Origin: Candidatus Zhuqueibacterota bacterium
GTDB taxonomy: Bacteria > Zhuqueibacterota > Zhuqueibacteria > Zhuqueibacterales > Geothermadaptataceae
Length of the DNA: 34,265 bases
Reading direction: 5' to 3'
Assembly (NCBI GenBank): GCA_030950365.1
Contig: JAUZRQ010000121.1
Span: forward strand, 1 to 34,265
In this document: one piece after another, positions 24,112 through 32,502 of the stretch
Numbering within the stretch: position 1 is the stretch's first letter
How the letters are laid out: the number at the start of each line of letters is the position of its first letter
The notes under the pieces: generated by a model
The model's input: only the letters and a program-made list of their open reading frames with translations
Told to the model about the DNA's origin: nothing
The model's database searches: none
Translations under genes and position numbers: made by a program

Positions 24112-25078
24112 CATGATTCTTGGAACGGGGAAGGCGGTTCCAGAGCGGATTTTGACCAACCACGATCTGGAAAAGCTTGTTGATACCAGCGATGAATGGA
24201 TTCGCACCCGAACCGGAATTGAACGCCGCCATATTGCCGATGATCATATAAAAAATTCCGACCTGGCGTCCCAGGCGGCACGCGAGGCGCTACGGGATGC
24301 CGGGATGTCCGCCGAAGACATTGATGTCATTTTGCTGGCCACCGTTACCGGCGATGCCACGTTTCCCGCCACGGCCTGCTACGTGCAGGAGAAAATTGGC
24401 GCCGTGAATGCCGCAGCCATGGACCTGTCCGCCGCATGCAGTGGCTTTCTCTATGGCATGACTCTGGCCGACAGTCTGATTACCGCTGGCAAGGCCAGAC
24501 ACGTCCTGGTGGTCGGCGTTGAGCTGCTGAGCCGTATTACCGACTGGACCGACCGCTCCACCTGCGTGCTGTTCGGCGATGGCGCCGGCGCGGCCGTTAT
24601 TGGTCCGGCCCAAAACGGCGCCGGTATCATCGATACGTATATGAAAAGCGACGGCCGCCTCACGCATCTGCTATGCATGCTGGGTGGGGGGACCAGCGTT
24701 CCGATGCAGGTGGCCATTGAGGAAAAGCTGAATTATTTGAAAATGGAAGGCCCCGAAGTGTTCAAAGCCGCTGTAACGGCCATGGGCGATGCGGCGGCAC
24801 GCATCCTCGAAGCCAACGGCATGACTGGCGACGACGTCGATTTGCTCATCCCGCATCAGGCCAATATCCGCATCATTAAAGCCACGTCCAAACGGCTGGG
24901 GTTGGATGACGCCAAAGTGTACATCAACGTGCAGGAATATGGCAACACCTCGGCGGCATCCATTCCCATTGCCATCGCGGAAGCGCGGGAGAAAGGCATC
25001 CTCAAACCCGGGATGACCACCCTGCTTGTGGCTTTCGGTGGCGGATTTACCTGGGGGTCGGCCATCGTCAAATTTTGA
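24077..25078 (+). CDS. fabH: 3-oxoacyl-ACP synthase III (KAS III)
   Basis: A 333-residue condensing enzyme that starts fatty acid synthesis from acetyl-CoA (or another acyl-CoA) and malonyl-ACP. The triad is visible: C121 in DLSAACSGF, H260 in IPHQANIRI and N290 in EYGNTSAASIP; SDEWIRTRTGIERR and the C-terminal GGGFTWGSAIVKF are typical. The start is uncertain: ATG 24077 overlaps plsX by 35 bases, while ATG 24113 would begin at MILGTGKAVPERI just after the plsX stop. The longer form is listed because KAS III proteins usually have a few residues before the I-x-G-T-G strand. Confidence 0.95.
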   Translation: MESKLSPKKPNSMILGTGKAVPERILTNHDLEKLVDTSDEWIRTRTGIERRHIADDHIKNSDLASQAAREALRDAGMSAEDIDVILLATVTGDATFPATACYVQEKIGAVNAAAMDLSAACSGFLYGMTLADSLITAGKARHVLVVGVELLSRITDWTDRSTCVLFGDGAGAAVIGPAQNGAGIIDTYMKSDGRLTHLLCMLGGGTSVPMQVAIEEKLNYLKMEGPEVFKAAVTAMGDAAARILEANGMTGDDVDLLIPHQANIRIIKATSKRLGLDDAKVYINVQEYGNTSAASIPIAIAEAREKGILKPGMTTLLVAFGGGFTWGSAIVKF

Positions 25079-25132
25079 CCCAAAAGCCGCCCGCAAACAA
25101 GGGCTGTAAGACGCAACGGAGTCGGAGGAAAA

Positions 25133-26068
25133 ATGGAATTGAAAATCGGTTTTCTCTATCCCGGCCAGGGGTCTCAGTACGTCGGGATGATGCAGGACTG
25201 GTACGAGACGTTTCCGCGTGCCGCTGAAATCCTGGATCAGGCCGGCGAGATCCTCGGCTTTCCGCTCAAAGACATCTGTTTTGAGGGACCCGAAGAAAAA
25301 CTGAAACAAACGTACATCACCCAGCCGGCGATTTTTGTTCATAGCTATATCGTTACTGAATTTCTGGCCGAGCGCCATCTGCATCCCAATGTGGTGGCCG
25401 GGCACAGTCTCGGCGAGTACTCGGCGCTTGTGGCGGCCGGCGTGCTGGATTTTGCCGATGCGCTGCGCCTGGTGAAGTTGCGCGGTGAGGCCATGCAGGA
25501 AGCCGGCGAGGCCAATCCCGGCACCATGGCGGCCATCATCGGGCTGGAGGCCGAACAGGTGAAGCAGTTGTGCGAACAGGCCAGTGTCAAAGGCGTGGTA
25601 CAGCCGGCCAATTTCAATTCGCCTGAGCAGATTGTCATTTCCGGCAGCGTGGAAGGCGTGCATGTGGCCATGGAGCTGGCGCGCGAACAGGGTGCCAAGC
25701 GCGTGGTGGAGCTGGTGGTCGGCGGCGCGTTTCATTCGCCGCTGATGGAGCCGGCCCGCGAAAAATTGAAAGCCGCGCTGGACGAGACCCCGTTTCGGGA
25801 TGCGCGCATTCCGGTGCTCACCAATGTCAATGCGCAGCCCGAAACCCGTGGCGGCGCGTTGAAGGAATTGCTGGAACTGCAGTTGATCCGGCCGGTGCGC
25901 TGGGTGGAAATCATCTCCGGAATGCTGGACGATGGCGTGAACGCGTTTTACGAAGTGGGCCCGGGCAAAGTGCTGACCGGGCTGGTGCGGCGCATTTCCC
26001 GAGACGTGCGCCCCACGCCCATTGATAAAGTCGCCGAGCTGGACAAGGCGGTAACCCCGCAGACCTGA
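25133..26068 (+). CDS. fabD: Malonyl-CoA:ACP transacylase
   Basis: A 311-residue enzyme loading malonyl groups onto ACP. It shows IGFLYPGQGSQYVGM at the start, the nucleophile elbow GHSLGEYSALVAAG with S92, and GGAFHSPLM with H201. The arginine of LVKLRGEAMQ, which binds the malonyl carboxylate, is present. GGAGGAA precedes the ATG. Same strand and operon as fabH and fabG. Confidence 0.96.
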   Translation: MELKIGFLYPGQGSQYVGMMQDWYETFPRAAEILDQAGEILGFPLKDICFEGPEEKLKQTYITQPAIFVHSYIVTEFLAERHLHPNVVAGHSLGEYSALVAAGVLDFADALRLVKLRGEAMQEAGEANPGTMAAIIGLEAEQVKQLCEQASVKGVVQPANFNSPEQIVISGSVEGVHVAMELAREQGAKRVVELVVGGAFHSPLMEPAREKLKAALDETPFRDARIPVLTNVNAQPETRGGALKELLELQLIRPVRWVEIISGMLDDGVNAFYEVGPGKVLTGLVRRISRDVRPTPIDKVAELDKAVTPQT

Positions 26069-26108
26069 TCAGAGAAGGGCTATTGAAGTCGGGAGGATGC
26101 CTGATATC

Positions 26109-26852
26109 ATGGTTAATTTGAAAGACAAAGTGGCTGTGGTCACCGGCGCCTCGCGCGGCATCGGGCGCGCCATCGCCCTTCGACTGGCTGAAACAGGCGC
26201 TCGGGTGGTGGTCACTGCCACCACGATTGAAGGTGCGCAAAAAACCGCCGAGACCATTCAACAGAATGGCGGTGAAACCCTGCCCGTGCAGGTGAACGTG
26301 GCCGATGCCGAAAGCGTGGCCAATTTGTTCAAGACGGTTCTGGAGCAGTACGGCCGCGTGGATATTCTGGTGAACAATGCCGGCATAACGCGTGACAACC
26401 TGCTGGTGCGCATGTCATACGAGGAATGGCAGGCGGTGCTGGATGTCAACCTGACCGGTGTGTTCAACTGCATCAAGGCGGTGACGCGCACGATGATGAA
26501 GCAACGCGCCGGCAAAATCATCAATATTTCCTCGGTGGTGGGCGAGATTGGCAATGCGGGACAGGCCAATTACAGCGCCGCCAAAGCGGGAATCATCGGA
26601 TTGACAAAATCGGTGGCCAAGGAACTGGCCAGCCGGAATATCCAGGTCAATTGCGTGGCGCCTGGATACATCCAGACGGACATGACGGAGCAGATACCGG
26701 AATCGGCCAGGGAGCAGTTGTTGAACGCCATTCCGGCCGGACGCATGGGCACGCCAGAGGAAGTCGCAGCTCTGGTGGTTTTTCTTGCCAGCAGCGATTC
26801 GGATTACATCACCGGCCAGGTAATGAACGTGGATGGTGGCATGGTTATGTAA
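26109..26852 (+). CDS. fabG: 3-oxoacyl-ACP reductase
   Basis: A 247-residue short-chain dehydrogenase that reduces 3-oxoacyl-ACP with NADPH. The cofactor motif is TGASRGIG; NNAG follows, and the catalytic residues are S142 (NISSVVGE), Y155 and K159 (YSAAKAG). The ending VDGGMVM is typical of FabG. Two starts are possible: ATG 26097 directly abuts GGGAGG and so cannot use it, whereas ATG 26109 lies 12 bases after it and begins MVNLKDKVAVVTG as in the family; the second is chosen. Confidence 0.95.
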   Translation: MVNLKDKVAVVTGASRGIGRAIALRLAETGARVVVTATTIEGAQKTAETIQQNGGETLPVQVNVADAESVANLFKTVLEQYGRVDILVNNAGITRDNLLVRMSYEEWQAVLDVNLTGVFNCIKAVTRTMMKQRAGKIINISSVVGEIGNAGQANYSAAKAGIIGLTKSVAKELASRNIQVNCVAPGYIQTDMTEQIPESAREQLLNAIPAGRMGTPEEVAALVVFLASSDSDYITGQVMNVDGGMVM

Positions 26853-26890
26853 CAAACCCGGTAGTCACAGGCCCGTCTGTGAAAAAATAG

Positions 26891-26920
26891 TTGAAGGGTA
26901 TGTGCTGAAAGTGCTATATT
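26891..26920 (+). promoter_or_regulatory. Probable acpP promoter
   Basis: TTGAAG (26891-26896), 18 bases, TATATT (26915-26920), about 40 bases before the acpP ATG. Confidence 0.6.
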
Positions 26921-26961
26921 TCCATTCAAAATTCTAACTTTATAGAGGAGGTAGATTTAGA

Positions 26962-27195
26962 ATGGCTATCGAAGACAAAGTTAAACAAATCATTGTTGAG
27001 CAGTTGGGCGTAGATGAAAGCGAAGTCACTCCGGAAGCGTCCTTTATTGACGATCTGGGGGCTGATTCTTTGGATACGGTGGAGCTGGTCATGGCGTTTG
27101 AGGAGGAATTTGATATCGAAATCCCGGATGAGGATGCCGAGAAAATGACCACGGTGGGAGACGCCATCGAGTATCTCAAAAAAAAGCTGGGCTAA
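26962..27195 (+). CDS. acpP: Acyl carrier protein
   Basis: A 77-residue acidic protein, the usual length. The phosphopantetheine site is [14 protein letters not shown] with S36. A strong GAGGAGGT at 26945-26952 lies upstream. It carries growing acyl chains for the enzymes encoded around it. It has its own promoter in front and a hairpin behind, which would allow it to be made in excess over the flanking enzymes. Confidence 0.98.
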   Translation: MAIEDKVKQIIVEQLGVDESEVTPEASFIDDLGADSLDTVELVMAFEEEFDIEIPDEDAEKMTTVGDAIEYLKKKLG

Positions 27196-27200
27196 ATTCG

Positions 27201-27228
27201 ATGCCCTGCCTGATGCGGCAGGGCATTT
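27201..27228 (+). terminator. Hairpin between acpP and fabF (partial terminator)
   Basis: A 10-bp perfect stem ATGCCCTGCC (27201-27210) with GGCAGGGCAT (27217-27226), 6-nt loop, then a very short T-run. It should give partial termination or protect the acpP mRNA. Confidence 0.6.
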
Positions 27229-27258
27229 CCATTATCTATCAAGGAAACGCATAGAAGC

Positions 27259-28512
27259 ATGGCTGAGATGAACGGAAATCGTGTCGTTGTTACGGGCATC
27301 GGAGCAATTACGCCACTGGCCCTGAATGCGGAAGAAACCTGGCAGAAGCTGCTGGCTGGGCAATCCGGCATCGGCTATATTCGTCATTTCGATACAACCG
27401 ATTTCGATACCAAGATTGCCGGCGAGGTCACGGATTTTGATCCGAAAGCGGTGCTGGATACCAAGGAAGCGCGCCGCATGGATCGGTTTTGCCAGTTCGC
27501 CGTGGCCGCGGCCGATCAGGCTATTGAGGATGCCGGCCTGGATGTGGAAAAGCTGGATCGTGAACGCATTGGAGTAGTGGTTAGTTCGGGCATCGGCGGC
27601 ATGGGCACGTTCGAAACCGAGACGCGCAAGCTGATCGAACGGGGCCCGGGTCGCGTGAGCCCGTTTTTTATTCCCATGATGATTGCCGATATTGCCGCCG
27701 GTCACATTTCCATGCGGTACGGCTTCCGCGGGCCAAATTACGCCATTGTGTCGGCCTGTGCTTCGGCAGCCAATGCCATTGCCGATGCACTACAGTTGAT
27801 TCGGCGCGGCGTGGCTGATATTGTCATTGCCGGCGGAGCAGAAGCGACCATCACGCCGCTGGGCGTGGCCGGATTTAACAGCATGAAAGCGCTATCTACT
27901 CGCAACGATGAACCGCAAAAGGCCAGCCGGCCGTTCGATGCAAAACGCGATGGATTTGTGATGGGCGAGGGAGGTGGCATTTTGGTATTTGAGAATCTGG
28001 ACCATGCACGCGCGCGCGGGGCGAGGATTTATGGTGAGCTGGCCGGAGCAGGCCTATCGGCCGATGCTTATCACATCACCGCGCCGGCGCCCGATGGCGT
28101 GGGGGCACAGCGGGCCATGCGCCAGGCACTTGAAGATGCCAAACTGCAGCCGCAAGATGTGCAGTACGTCAACGCCCACGGTACCTCCACCGAAGCCAAC
28201 GATAAAAATGAAACCATTGCCATCGCTAAAGTTTTTGGCGAGGCTGCGGAAACATTAAATATAAACTCCACCAAATCCATGATTGGCCATTTGTTGGGAG
28301 CCAGCGGCGCCGTCGAAGCCATCGTTACCCTGATGACCATTCGTGACGGACAGATTCATCCGACCATCAATCAGGAACATCCGGATCCGGATTGTTTCCT
28401 GAATTATACCCCGAACGAGGCTCAAACGCGCGAGGTACAGGCAGCGGTGTCCAACTCCTTCGGTTTTGGCGGTCATAACGTTTGTCTGGTATTTAAAAAA
28501 TACGATGGCTAA
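27259..28512 (+). CDS. fabF: 3-oxoacyl-ACP synthase II (KAS II)
   Basis: A 417-residue elongating condensing enzyme, normal length. It starts NRVVVTGIGAITPLALNAEETW, and the Cys-His-His triad is C167 (SACASA), H307 (NAHGTSTEAND) and H344 (MIGHLLGASG). GFGGHNVCLVFKK near the end is typical. The ribosome binding site is weak (AAGGA 14 bases upstream of ATG 27259), and the ATG at 27268 is possible. Confidence 0.97.
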   Translation: MAEMNGNRVVVTGIGAITPLALNAEETWQKLLAGQSGIGYIRHFDTTDFDTKIAGEVTDFDPKAVLDTKEARRMDRFCQFAVAAADQAIEDAGLDVEKLDRERIGVVVSSGIGGMGTFETETRKLIERGPGRVSPFFIPMMIADIAAGHISMRYGFRGPNYAIVSACASAANAIADALQLIRRGVADIVIAGGAEATITPLGVAGFNSMKALSTRNDEPQKASRPFDAKRDGFVMGEGGGILVFENLDHARARGARIYGELAGAGLSADAYHITAPAPDGVGAQRAMRQALEDAKLQPQDVQYVNAHGTSTEANDKNETIAIAKVFGEAAETLNINSTKSMIGHLLGASGAVEAIVTLMTIRDGQIHPTINQEHPDPDCFLNYTPNEAQTREVQAAVSNSFGFGGHNVCLVFKKYDG

Positions 28513-28801
28513 TTGGCGCACGGTTGGATTGCGTATACGCGGTCCACGTTTGAAGATCAAAAAATTCGAGAAGGCGTGATCGATATCTGATTTAAGCGAA
28601 GTGCCCTTTTAAAGATGTCAATTGCATGGACGTTGTTTGGTAATCAGAGGGGTGTGATATTGATTGGGTAGTGCCGTAGCGCAATTAGTGAGATGGGATG
28701 GACCAAATTCAAACACAGTGCATTTTTTCTGTGGCAGATTTAAATCGTGCGAAACTCGGAGGGGGAGACGAAAAGACGGAACGACTCTGCTCCTGGATGC
28801 T

Positions 28802-29554
28802 ATGCTTCAGTGGTTGAAACACGTTTTTCGTAAAGCTCACGAAGCCCAAAATGGCTCGACCATCGCTATTGATCTCGATGGACTTTTTAGACGGATCGGC
28901 TATCGTTTTCGTGATCCCCACCTGGTTGAGCAGGCCCTGAAACACCGCTCCATCCTGCCAGTATTGCAGCAAGAACGTGTGGCGTCGAATGAGCGGTTGG
29001 AACTACTTGGTGATGCGGTGCTTGGCCTGATCGTCACCGAATTTTTATATCACCGCTATCCTAAAAAAGAAGAAGGCGAGCTCACCGCCATGAAATCGTT
29101 GTTAGTGAGCCGTAAGATTCTGGCCGGTATTGCCCGCGATATGGACCTGGGCTCGTTTCTGTTGCTCAGCGAGTCTGAGATTAAAACCGGCGGCCGTAAG
29201 CGCCAATCCATCATTGCCGATGCTCTGGAGGCATTGATCGGTGCTATCTATCTGGATGGCGGCCTGGATGCTGCCCGTTCGTTTATTTTGAAGAAGCTGC
29301 TGAAGGACTACGAACGTATTTTGAACGCAGAACAGCACAAGAATTTCAAAAGCATTTTGCTGGAATATGCTCAAAGCCGAAATCTGGGGACTCCATTTTA
29401 CCTGATCCGCTCTGAAAAAGGCCCGGACCACAATAAAATTTTTACCGTAGAGGTACGGATTCAGAACAAAACGTTGGGCGTAGGGGTTGGCAATAGCAAA
29501 AAACGCGCCGAACAAAAAGCAGCACAGGATGCGCTAGAAAGACTTGAGATTTAG
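28802..29554 (+). CDS. rnc: Ribonuclease III
   Basis: A 250-residue double-strand-specific endoribonuclease. The catalytic domain has the signature NERLELLGDAVLG and the second acidic segment DALEALIGAIYLDGG; the C-terminal dsRNA-binding domain runs through FKSILLEYAQSRNLGTPFYL to KKRAEQKAAQDALERL. It processes rRNA and structured mRNAs. The ATG at 28802 is the last start before the conserved domain; no good SD is visible, and the open frame upstream to 28664 has unrelated, arginine-rich sequence. rnc commonly follows fabF/acpP. The PilZ gene starts 2 bases after its stop. Confidence 0.94.
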   Translation: MLQWLKHVFRKAHEAQNGSTIAIDLDGLFRRIGYRFRDPHLVEQALKHRSILPVLQQERVASNERLELLGDAVLGLIVTEFLYHRYPKKEEGELTAMKSLLVSRKILAGIARDMDLGSFLLLSESEIKTGGRKRQSIIADALEALIGAIYLDGGLDAARSFILKKLLKDYERILNAEQHKNFKSILLEYAQSRNLGTPFYLIRSEKGPDHNKIFTVEVRIQNKTLGVGVGNSKKRAEQKAAQDALERLEI

Positions 29555-29556
29555 CC

Positions 29557-30213
29557 ATGCCTCTATTTTTCAAAGATCAAATTCTCGATATCCATCTTGC
29601 CGGCGAAAGTTCCGACGTTTTACAACGTACGCACATCATTCACGTGGATGATGAAAACGAGACCATTACTGTTTCTGCTTATGACCATAAAGGCAATCTG
29701 TTGCAATTTCCAATCAGTGCCGAAGTGGAATTTTTCTTTGTCCGGCCTGATGCAATCTATTCCGTGGATGCAGAAGTCATTGATAAGGTGGTTCGGCCTG
29801 ACCCCGGCCTGATTCTGCGCCCTGATCAGCAAGATATTCGGCGGATTCAGCGGCGTCAGTATTTTCGCGTGGTTGCCAGTGTCAAAGTGGTGTTCATTTT
29901 CACCGATAGGGAAACCGGCGAAACGCGTTTTCAGGAGGAGACCACCTACACCCGAAATTTGAGTGCCGGAGGATTGCTGTGTCCGGTGAAAACCCGCTGC
30001 CAGCGGGGCATGCCCGTGAAGATCCAGCTCTTCTTGCCATCGGAACCCACGCCCATCGAAGCTGTGGGAAAAGTGGTGCGTGTGCAGGAGATGGAAGACG
30101 ATCAGGAATACCCATTCCGTATCGGCGTGGAGTTTGAAGATATCCAGGAGAGCGATCGGTCTCGGCTGACGCGATTCCTGTTCAAAGTTCAGGCGAAGAA
30201 AGCAGGAAAATGA
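29557..30213 (+). CDS. PilZ-domain (YcgR-like) c-di-GMP-binding protein
   Basis: A 218-residue cytoplasmic protein. Residues 1-90 form a beta-rich N-terminal domain like the YcgR/PilZN domain. The PilZ domain begins at RRIQRRQYFRV, where R100 and R104 match the RxxxR loop that clamps cyclic di-GMP, and continues with N134-L-S-A-G-G139, matching (D/N)xSxxG, and FRIGVEFEDI near the end. All binding residues are present, so c-di-GMP binding is expected. YcgR-type proteins usually control flagellar motors or surface behaviour; no motility genes are in the window, so the target is unknown. It follows rnc by 2 bases and its stop overlaps the next start (ATGA). Confidence 0.88.
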   Translation: MPLFFKDQILDIHLAGESSDVLQRTHIIHVDDENETITVSAYDHKGNLLQFPISAEVEFFFVRPDAIYSVDAEVIDKVVRPDPGLILRPDQQDIRRIQRRQYFRVVASVKVVFIFTDRETGETRFQEETTYTRNLSAGGLLCPVKTRCQRGMPVKIQLFLPSEPTPIEAVGKVVRVQEMEDDQEYPFRIGVEFEDIQESDRSRLTRFLFKVQAKKAGK

Positions 30214-30818
30214 GGGAGGAAGAATCCTACTTCACCGTCGCTGCTCCCGTCACCGTTGAATATCGCGCAAAAGATAGCCGCTTTATTGCCCGACTACAGG
30301 GAGTTTCCAGTCGCGATCAGGCCGAGGCGGCGGTGCACGATATTGCACAAACCCATCCCGATGCCACCCATCATTGTTATGCATACCGCCTGGGCGCGGG
30401 CGATCGTTGCATCTTTCGCGCGGATGATGCCGGCGAGCCAGCCGGCACGGCAGGCCGGCCGATTTTGCAGGCGCTGGAAACACGCAAGGTGAGCGATGCG
30501 GTCCTGGTGGTCACGCGTTATTTCGGCGGCACCAAACTGGGCATCGGCGGGTTGATCCGCGCCTACGGTGCCGCCGCTTTCGCCGCGCTGGATGCCGCCC
30601 GGCTCGTTCACGTCATCCCCAAAATCGAACTCGACATGATCTTTGATTATCAGGAAACAGGGATGGTGCACCACGTGTTAAACCAATTTCGGGCTAAAGT
30701 GCTGTCACAAGACTTTTCCGAACAAACCCGTATGCGCATTTCCATCCAGGCAACTAGAGCCGAGCAACTGATGTCCGCGCTTAAAAATGCCACACGAGGA
30801 AAAATTCAGTTTACATGA
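30210..30818 (+). CDS. YigZ/IMPACT-family protein
   Basis: A 202-residue protein of the UPF0029/IMPACT family. It contains DDAGEPAGTAGRPIL and VTRYFGGTKLGIGGLIRAYG, the two conserved blocks, and a ferredoxin-like C-terminal domain from about 135. Eukaryotic IMPACT affects translational control through GCN1; the bacterial role is not established. The start overlaps the PilZ stop as ATGA (30210-30213). Confidence 0.92.
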   Translation: MREEESYFTVAAPVTVEYRAKDSRFIARLQGVSSRDQAEAAVHDIAQTHPDATHHCYAYRLGAGDRCIFRADDAGEPAGTAGRPILQALETRKVSDAVLVVTRYFGGTKLGIGGLIRAYGAAAFAALDAARLVHVIPKIELDMIFDYQETGMVHHVLNQFRAKVLSQDFSEQTRMRISIQATRAEQLMSALKNATRGKIQFT

Positions 30819-32032
30819 CAGGTGAATTGCAAATTGCGTTTCTCGCGCTCATTTTGTCCATCCTGTATTCCGGCAGCGAGGCCATTTTCTATTCCATCAA
30901 CAGGTTGAAAATTGAGGTGCTGCAGCGCAAAAAAGCCCGCGGCGCCGACGCCGTGCTGCACTATCTCAATAATCCGGAAAAATATCTCTCCACTATTCTC
31001 GTCGGCAACAACATCGCCAATGTGCTGTTCGGCTCGTTTGCTGCGATTTACCTGAGCCGTTTTGTCAACGAAGCCGTGGTTTCGTTGATATCCACCGGGA
31101 TTGTGCTCCTGTTCGGCGAGATCATTCCGAAATCGCTGCTGCGCGCCGTGGCCGAACCCGCCTCGCTGCGTATGGTGCGGTTTGTGAAGATGTCTGAGAG
31201 GTTATTTGCGCCACTGATTTTACTGCTCACGCTGTTTGCCCGTTGGGTTACCCGACGGTTTAAGCGCACCCGCGAGGCGGGCAACCAGACCCTGTCCAAA
31301 GAGGATATTCGTTTATTGTTTCGGGAAAGCCGCTATCTGGGACACATCCATTATCAGGATGAGGAGTTCGTTCGTCGCATCTTGAAGCTGGGCACGCACA
31401 AAGTACGCCAGATCATGATTCCGCGCACGGAAATTGAAGCCGTGCCCGAAAGCGCCAGTATCGAGGAAATCAAACAGAGCTTTATCCGCACGCATTTTTC
31501 GCGGTTGCCGGTGTATAAGGATTCCATTGATCACATCGTGGGGGCGGTGTATGCCCGCGATTTTTTCATCAATCCCGATGCGCCGCAGAAAATTATCCAT
31601 CGGCTTCCTTTTGTGCCGGAAACCAAATCGGTGCTATCGCTGTTAAATGAATTGCGTCGAGCCCAGGCTAGCATAGCCATCGTCATCGACGAATACGGCG
31701 GTACCGCTGGATTGGTGACGCTGGAAGACATTATTGAGGAAATATTCGGTGAAATTGCCGACGAATATGATTTTGAAGGAGTGGGCATCGAACGAGTCAG
31801 TCCGGACGAGGCCATTGCCCGCGGCCGGGCGGAAATCGAAGCTGTAAATGCGGAGCTGGGCTTAAATTTGCCCGAAGGCGATTACGAGACACTGGCCGGC
31901 TACATCATTCACGAGTTGGGACGCATCCCCAAGCCCGGCGAGAGTCTGGAAGTAGGAGACTGGCTGATGATCATCACGCACGCCAGTCCACAAAAGATCG
32001 ATCGCGTAAAAATCCTCAAGAAAAAAGGTTGA
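30815..32032 (+). CDS. CNNM/CorC (HlyC)-type membrane protein with CBS pair
   Basis: A 405-residue protein. Residues about 1-150 are the DUF21/CNNM transmembrane domain (AFLALILSILYSGSEAIFYSI, NPEKYLSTILVGNNIANVLFG, GIVLLFGEIIPKSL). A pair of CBS domains follows (IMIPRTEIEAVPESAS to FFIN, and SVLSLLNELRRAQASIAIVIDEYGGTAGLVTLEDI), then a CorC_HlyC domain ending the protein. Such proteins are linked to magnesium (or cobalt) export; the older name hemolysin is misleading. The ATG overlaps the previous stop (ATGA at 30815-30818). It is the last gene before the tRNA and defence region. Confidence 0.92.
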   Translation: MTGELQIAFLALILSILYSGSEAIFYSINRLKIEVLQRKKARGADAVLHYLNNPEKYLSTILVGNNIANVLFGSFAAIYLSRFVNEAVVSLISTGIVLLFGEIIPKSLLRAVAEPASLRMVRFVKMSERLFAPLILLLTLFARWVTRRFKRTREAGNQTLSKEDIRLLFRESRYLGHIHYQDEEFVRRILKLGTHKVRQIMIPRTEIEAVPESASIEEIKQSFIRTHFSRLPVYKDSIDHIVGAVYARDFFINPDAPQKIIHRLPFVPETKSVLSLLNELRRAQASIAIVIDEYGGTAGLVTLEDIIEEIFGEIADEYDFEGVGIERVSPDEAIARGRAEIEAVNAELGLNLPEGDYETLAGYIIHELGRIPKPGESLEVGDWLMIITHASPQKIDRVKILKKKG

Positions 32033-32056
32033 TTTTTTGAAAAATTGAATTATATT
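32029..32056 (+). promoter_or_regulatory. Promoter ahead of the tRNA-Met region
   Basis: TTGATT (32029-32034, overlapping the preceding stop codon), 16 bases, TATATT (32051-32056). Transcription would start about 10 bases before the broken tRNA copy at 32073. A weaker candidate, TTGACT-N17-TTGAAT (32148-32176), precedes the intact tRNA. Confidence 0.5.
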
Positions 32057-32072
32057 ATGGTTTGTAAATGAT

Positions 32073-32141
32073 CGCGGGGTGGAGCAGTCTGGTAGCTCGT
32101 TGGGCTCATATCCGCCAGCCGGCGGACGCAGGTTCAAATCC
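32073..32141 (+). pseudogene. Broken initiator tRNA-Met copy with a hairpin in the anticodon arm
   Basis: Bases 32073-32110 are identical to the first 38 bases of the intact tRNA (32181-32218), through the CAT anticodon. The next 16 bases (32111-32126, TCCGCCAGCCGGCGGA, a 6-bp stem with 4-nt loop) replace the 10 bases that complete the anticodon stem and variable loop. Bases 32127-32141 again match the T-arm (32229-32243), and the 3' acceptor strand is missing. It cannot fold as a tRNA. Confidence 0.8.
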
Positions 32142-32180
32142 AGTACATTGACTTTGAAAATCAGATAGCATTGAATACAT

Positions 32181-32254
<74 letters not shown>

Positions 32255-32265
32255 CTACTAAAAAA

Positions 32266-32289
32266 GGGAGCAAAAAGGCTCCCTTTTTT
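32266..32289 (+). terminator. Rho-independent terminator of tRNA-fMet
   Basis: GGGAGC (32266-32271), loop AAAAAG, GCTCCC (32278-32283), then TTTTTT (32284-32289); A-runs on the left extend the stem. Confidence 0.9.
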
Positions 32290-32292
32290 ATT

Positions 32293-32322
32293 TGGAGCAG
32301 TCTGGTAGCTCGTTGGGCTCAT
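32293..32322 (+). repeat. Second partial copy of tRNA-fMet (30 bases)
   Basis: Bases 32293-32322 are identical to 32188-32217 of the intact tRNA (position 8 through the anticodon) and begin 4 bases after the terminator T-run. The following CCAACAGCCGGCG is unlike the intact tRNA but shares CAGCCGGCG with the broken copy at 32073. Confidence 0.85.
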
Positions 32323-32502
32323 CCAACAGCCGGCGAATGTCGGTTTGTAGCCAGCCGCGACACCGAAGGAGCAGCATGCACTCCGATTATTTCATTTCAT
32401 GAAGATTTAGCCTCCAAATTTTCCAAATTTCGGGAAAAGAAGGGCATTTTTCTCCCTTAATGGAGTGAAAAGGGAAAATTGGGATTAATTTTGGGGGAAG
32501 CC

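Noticed and set aside
28664-28790. tRNA-like string before rnc (CCGTAGCGCAATTAGTGAG, then GGCAGATTTAAATCG)
   Set aside because: It resembles a D-arm and a T-arm, but no acceptor stem, anticodon stem or proper T-stem can be formed; at most a decayed relic.
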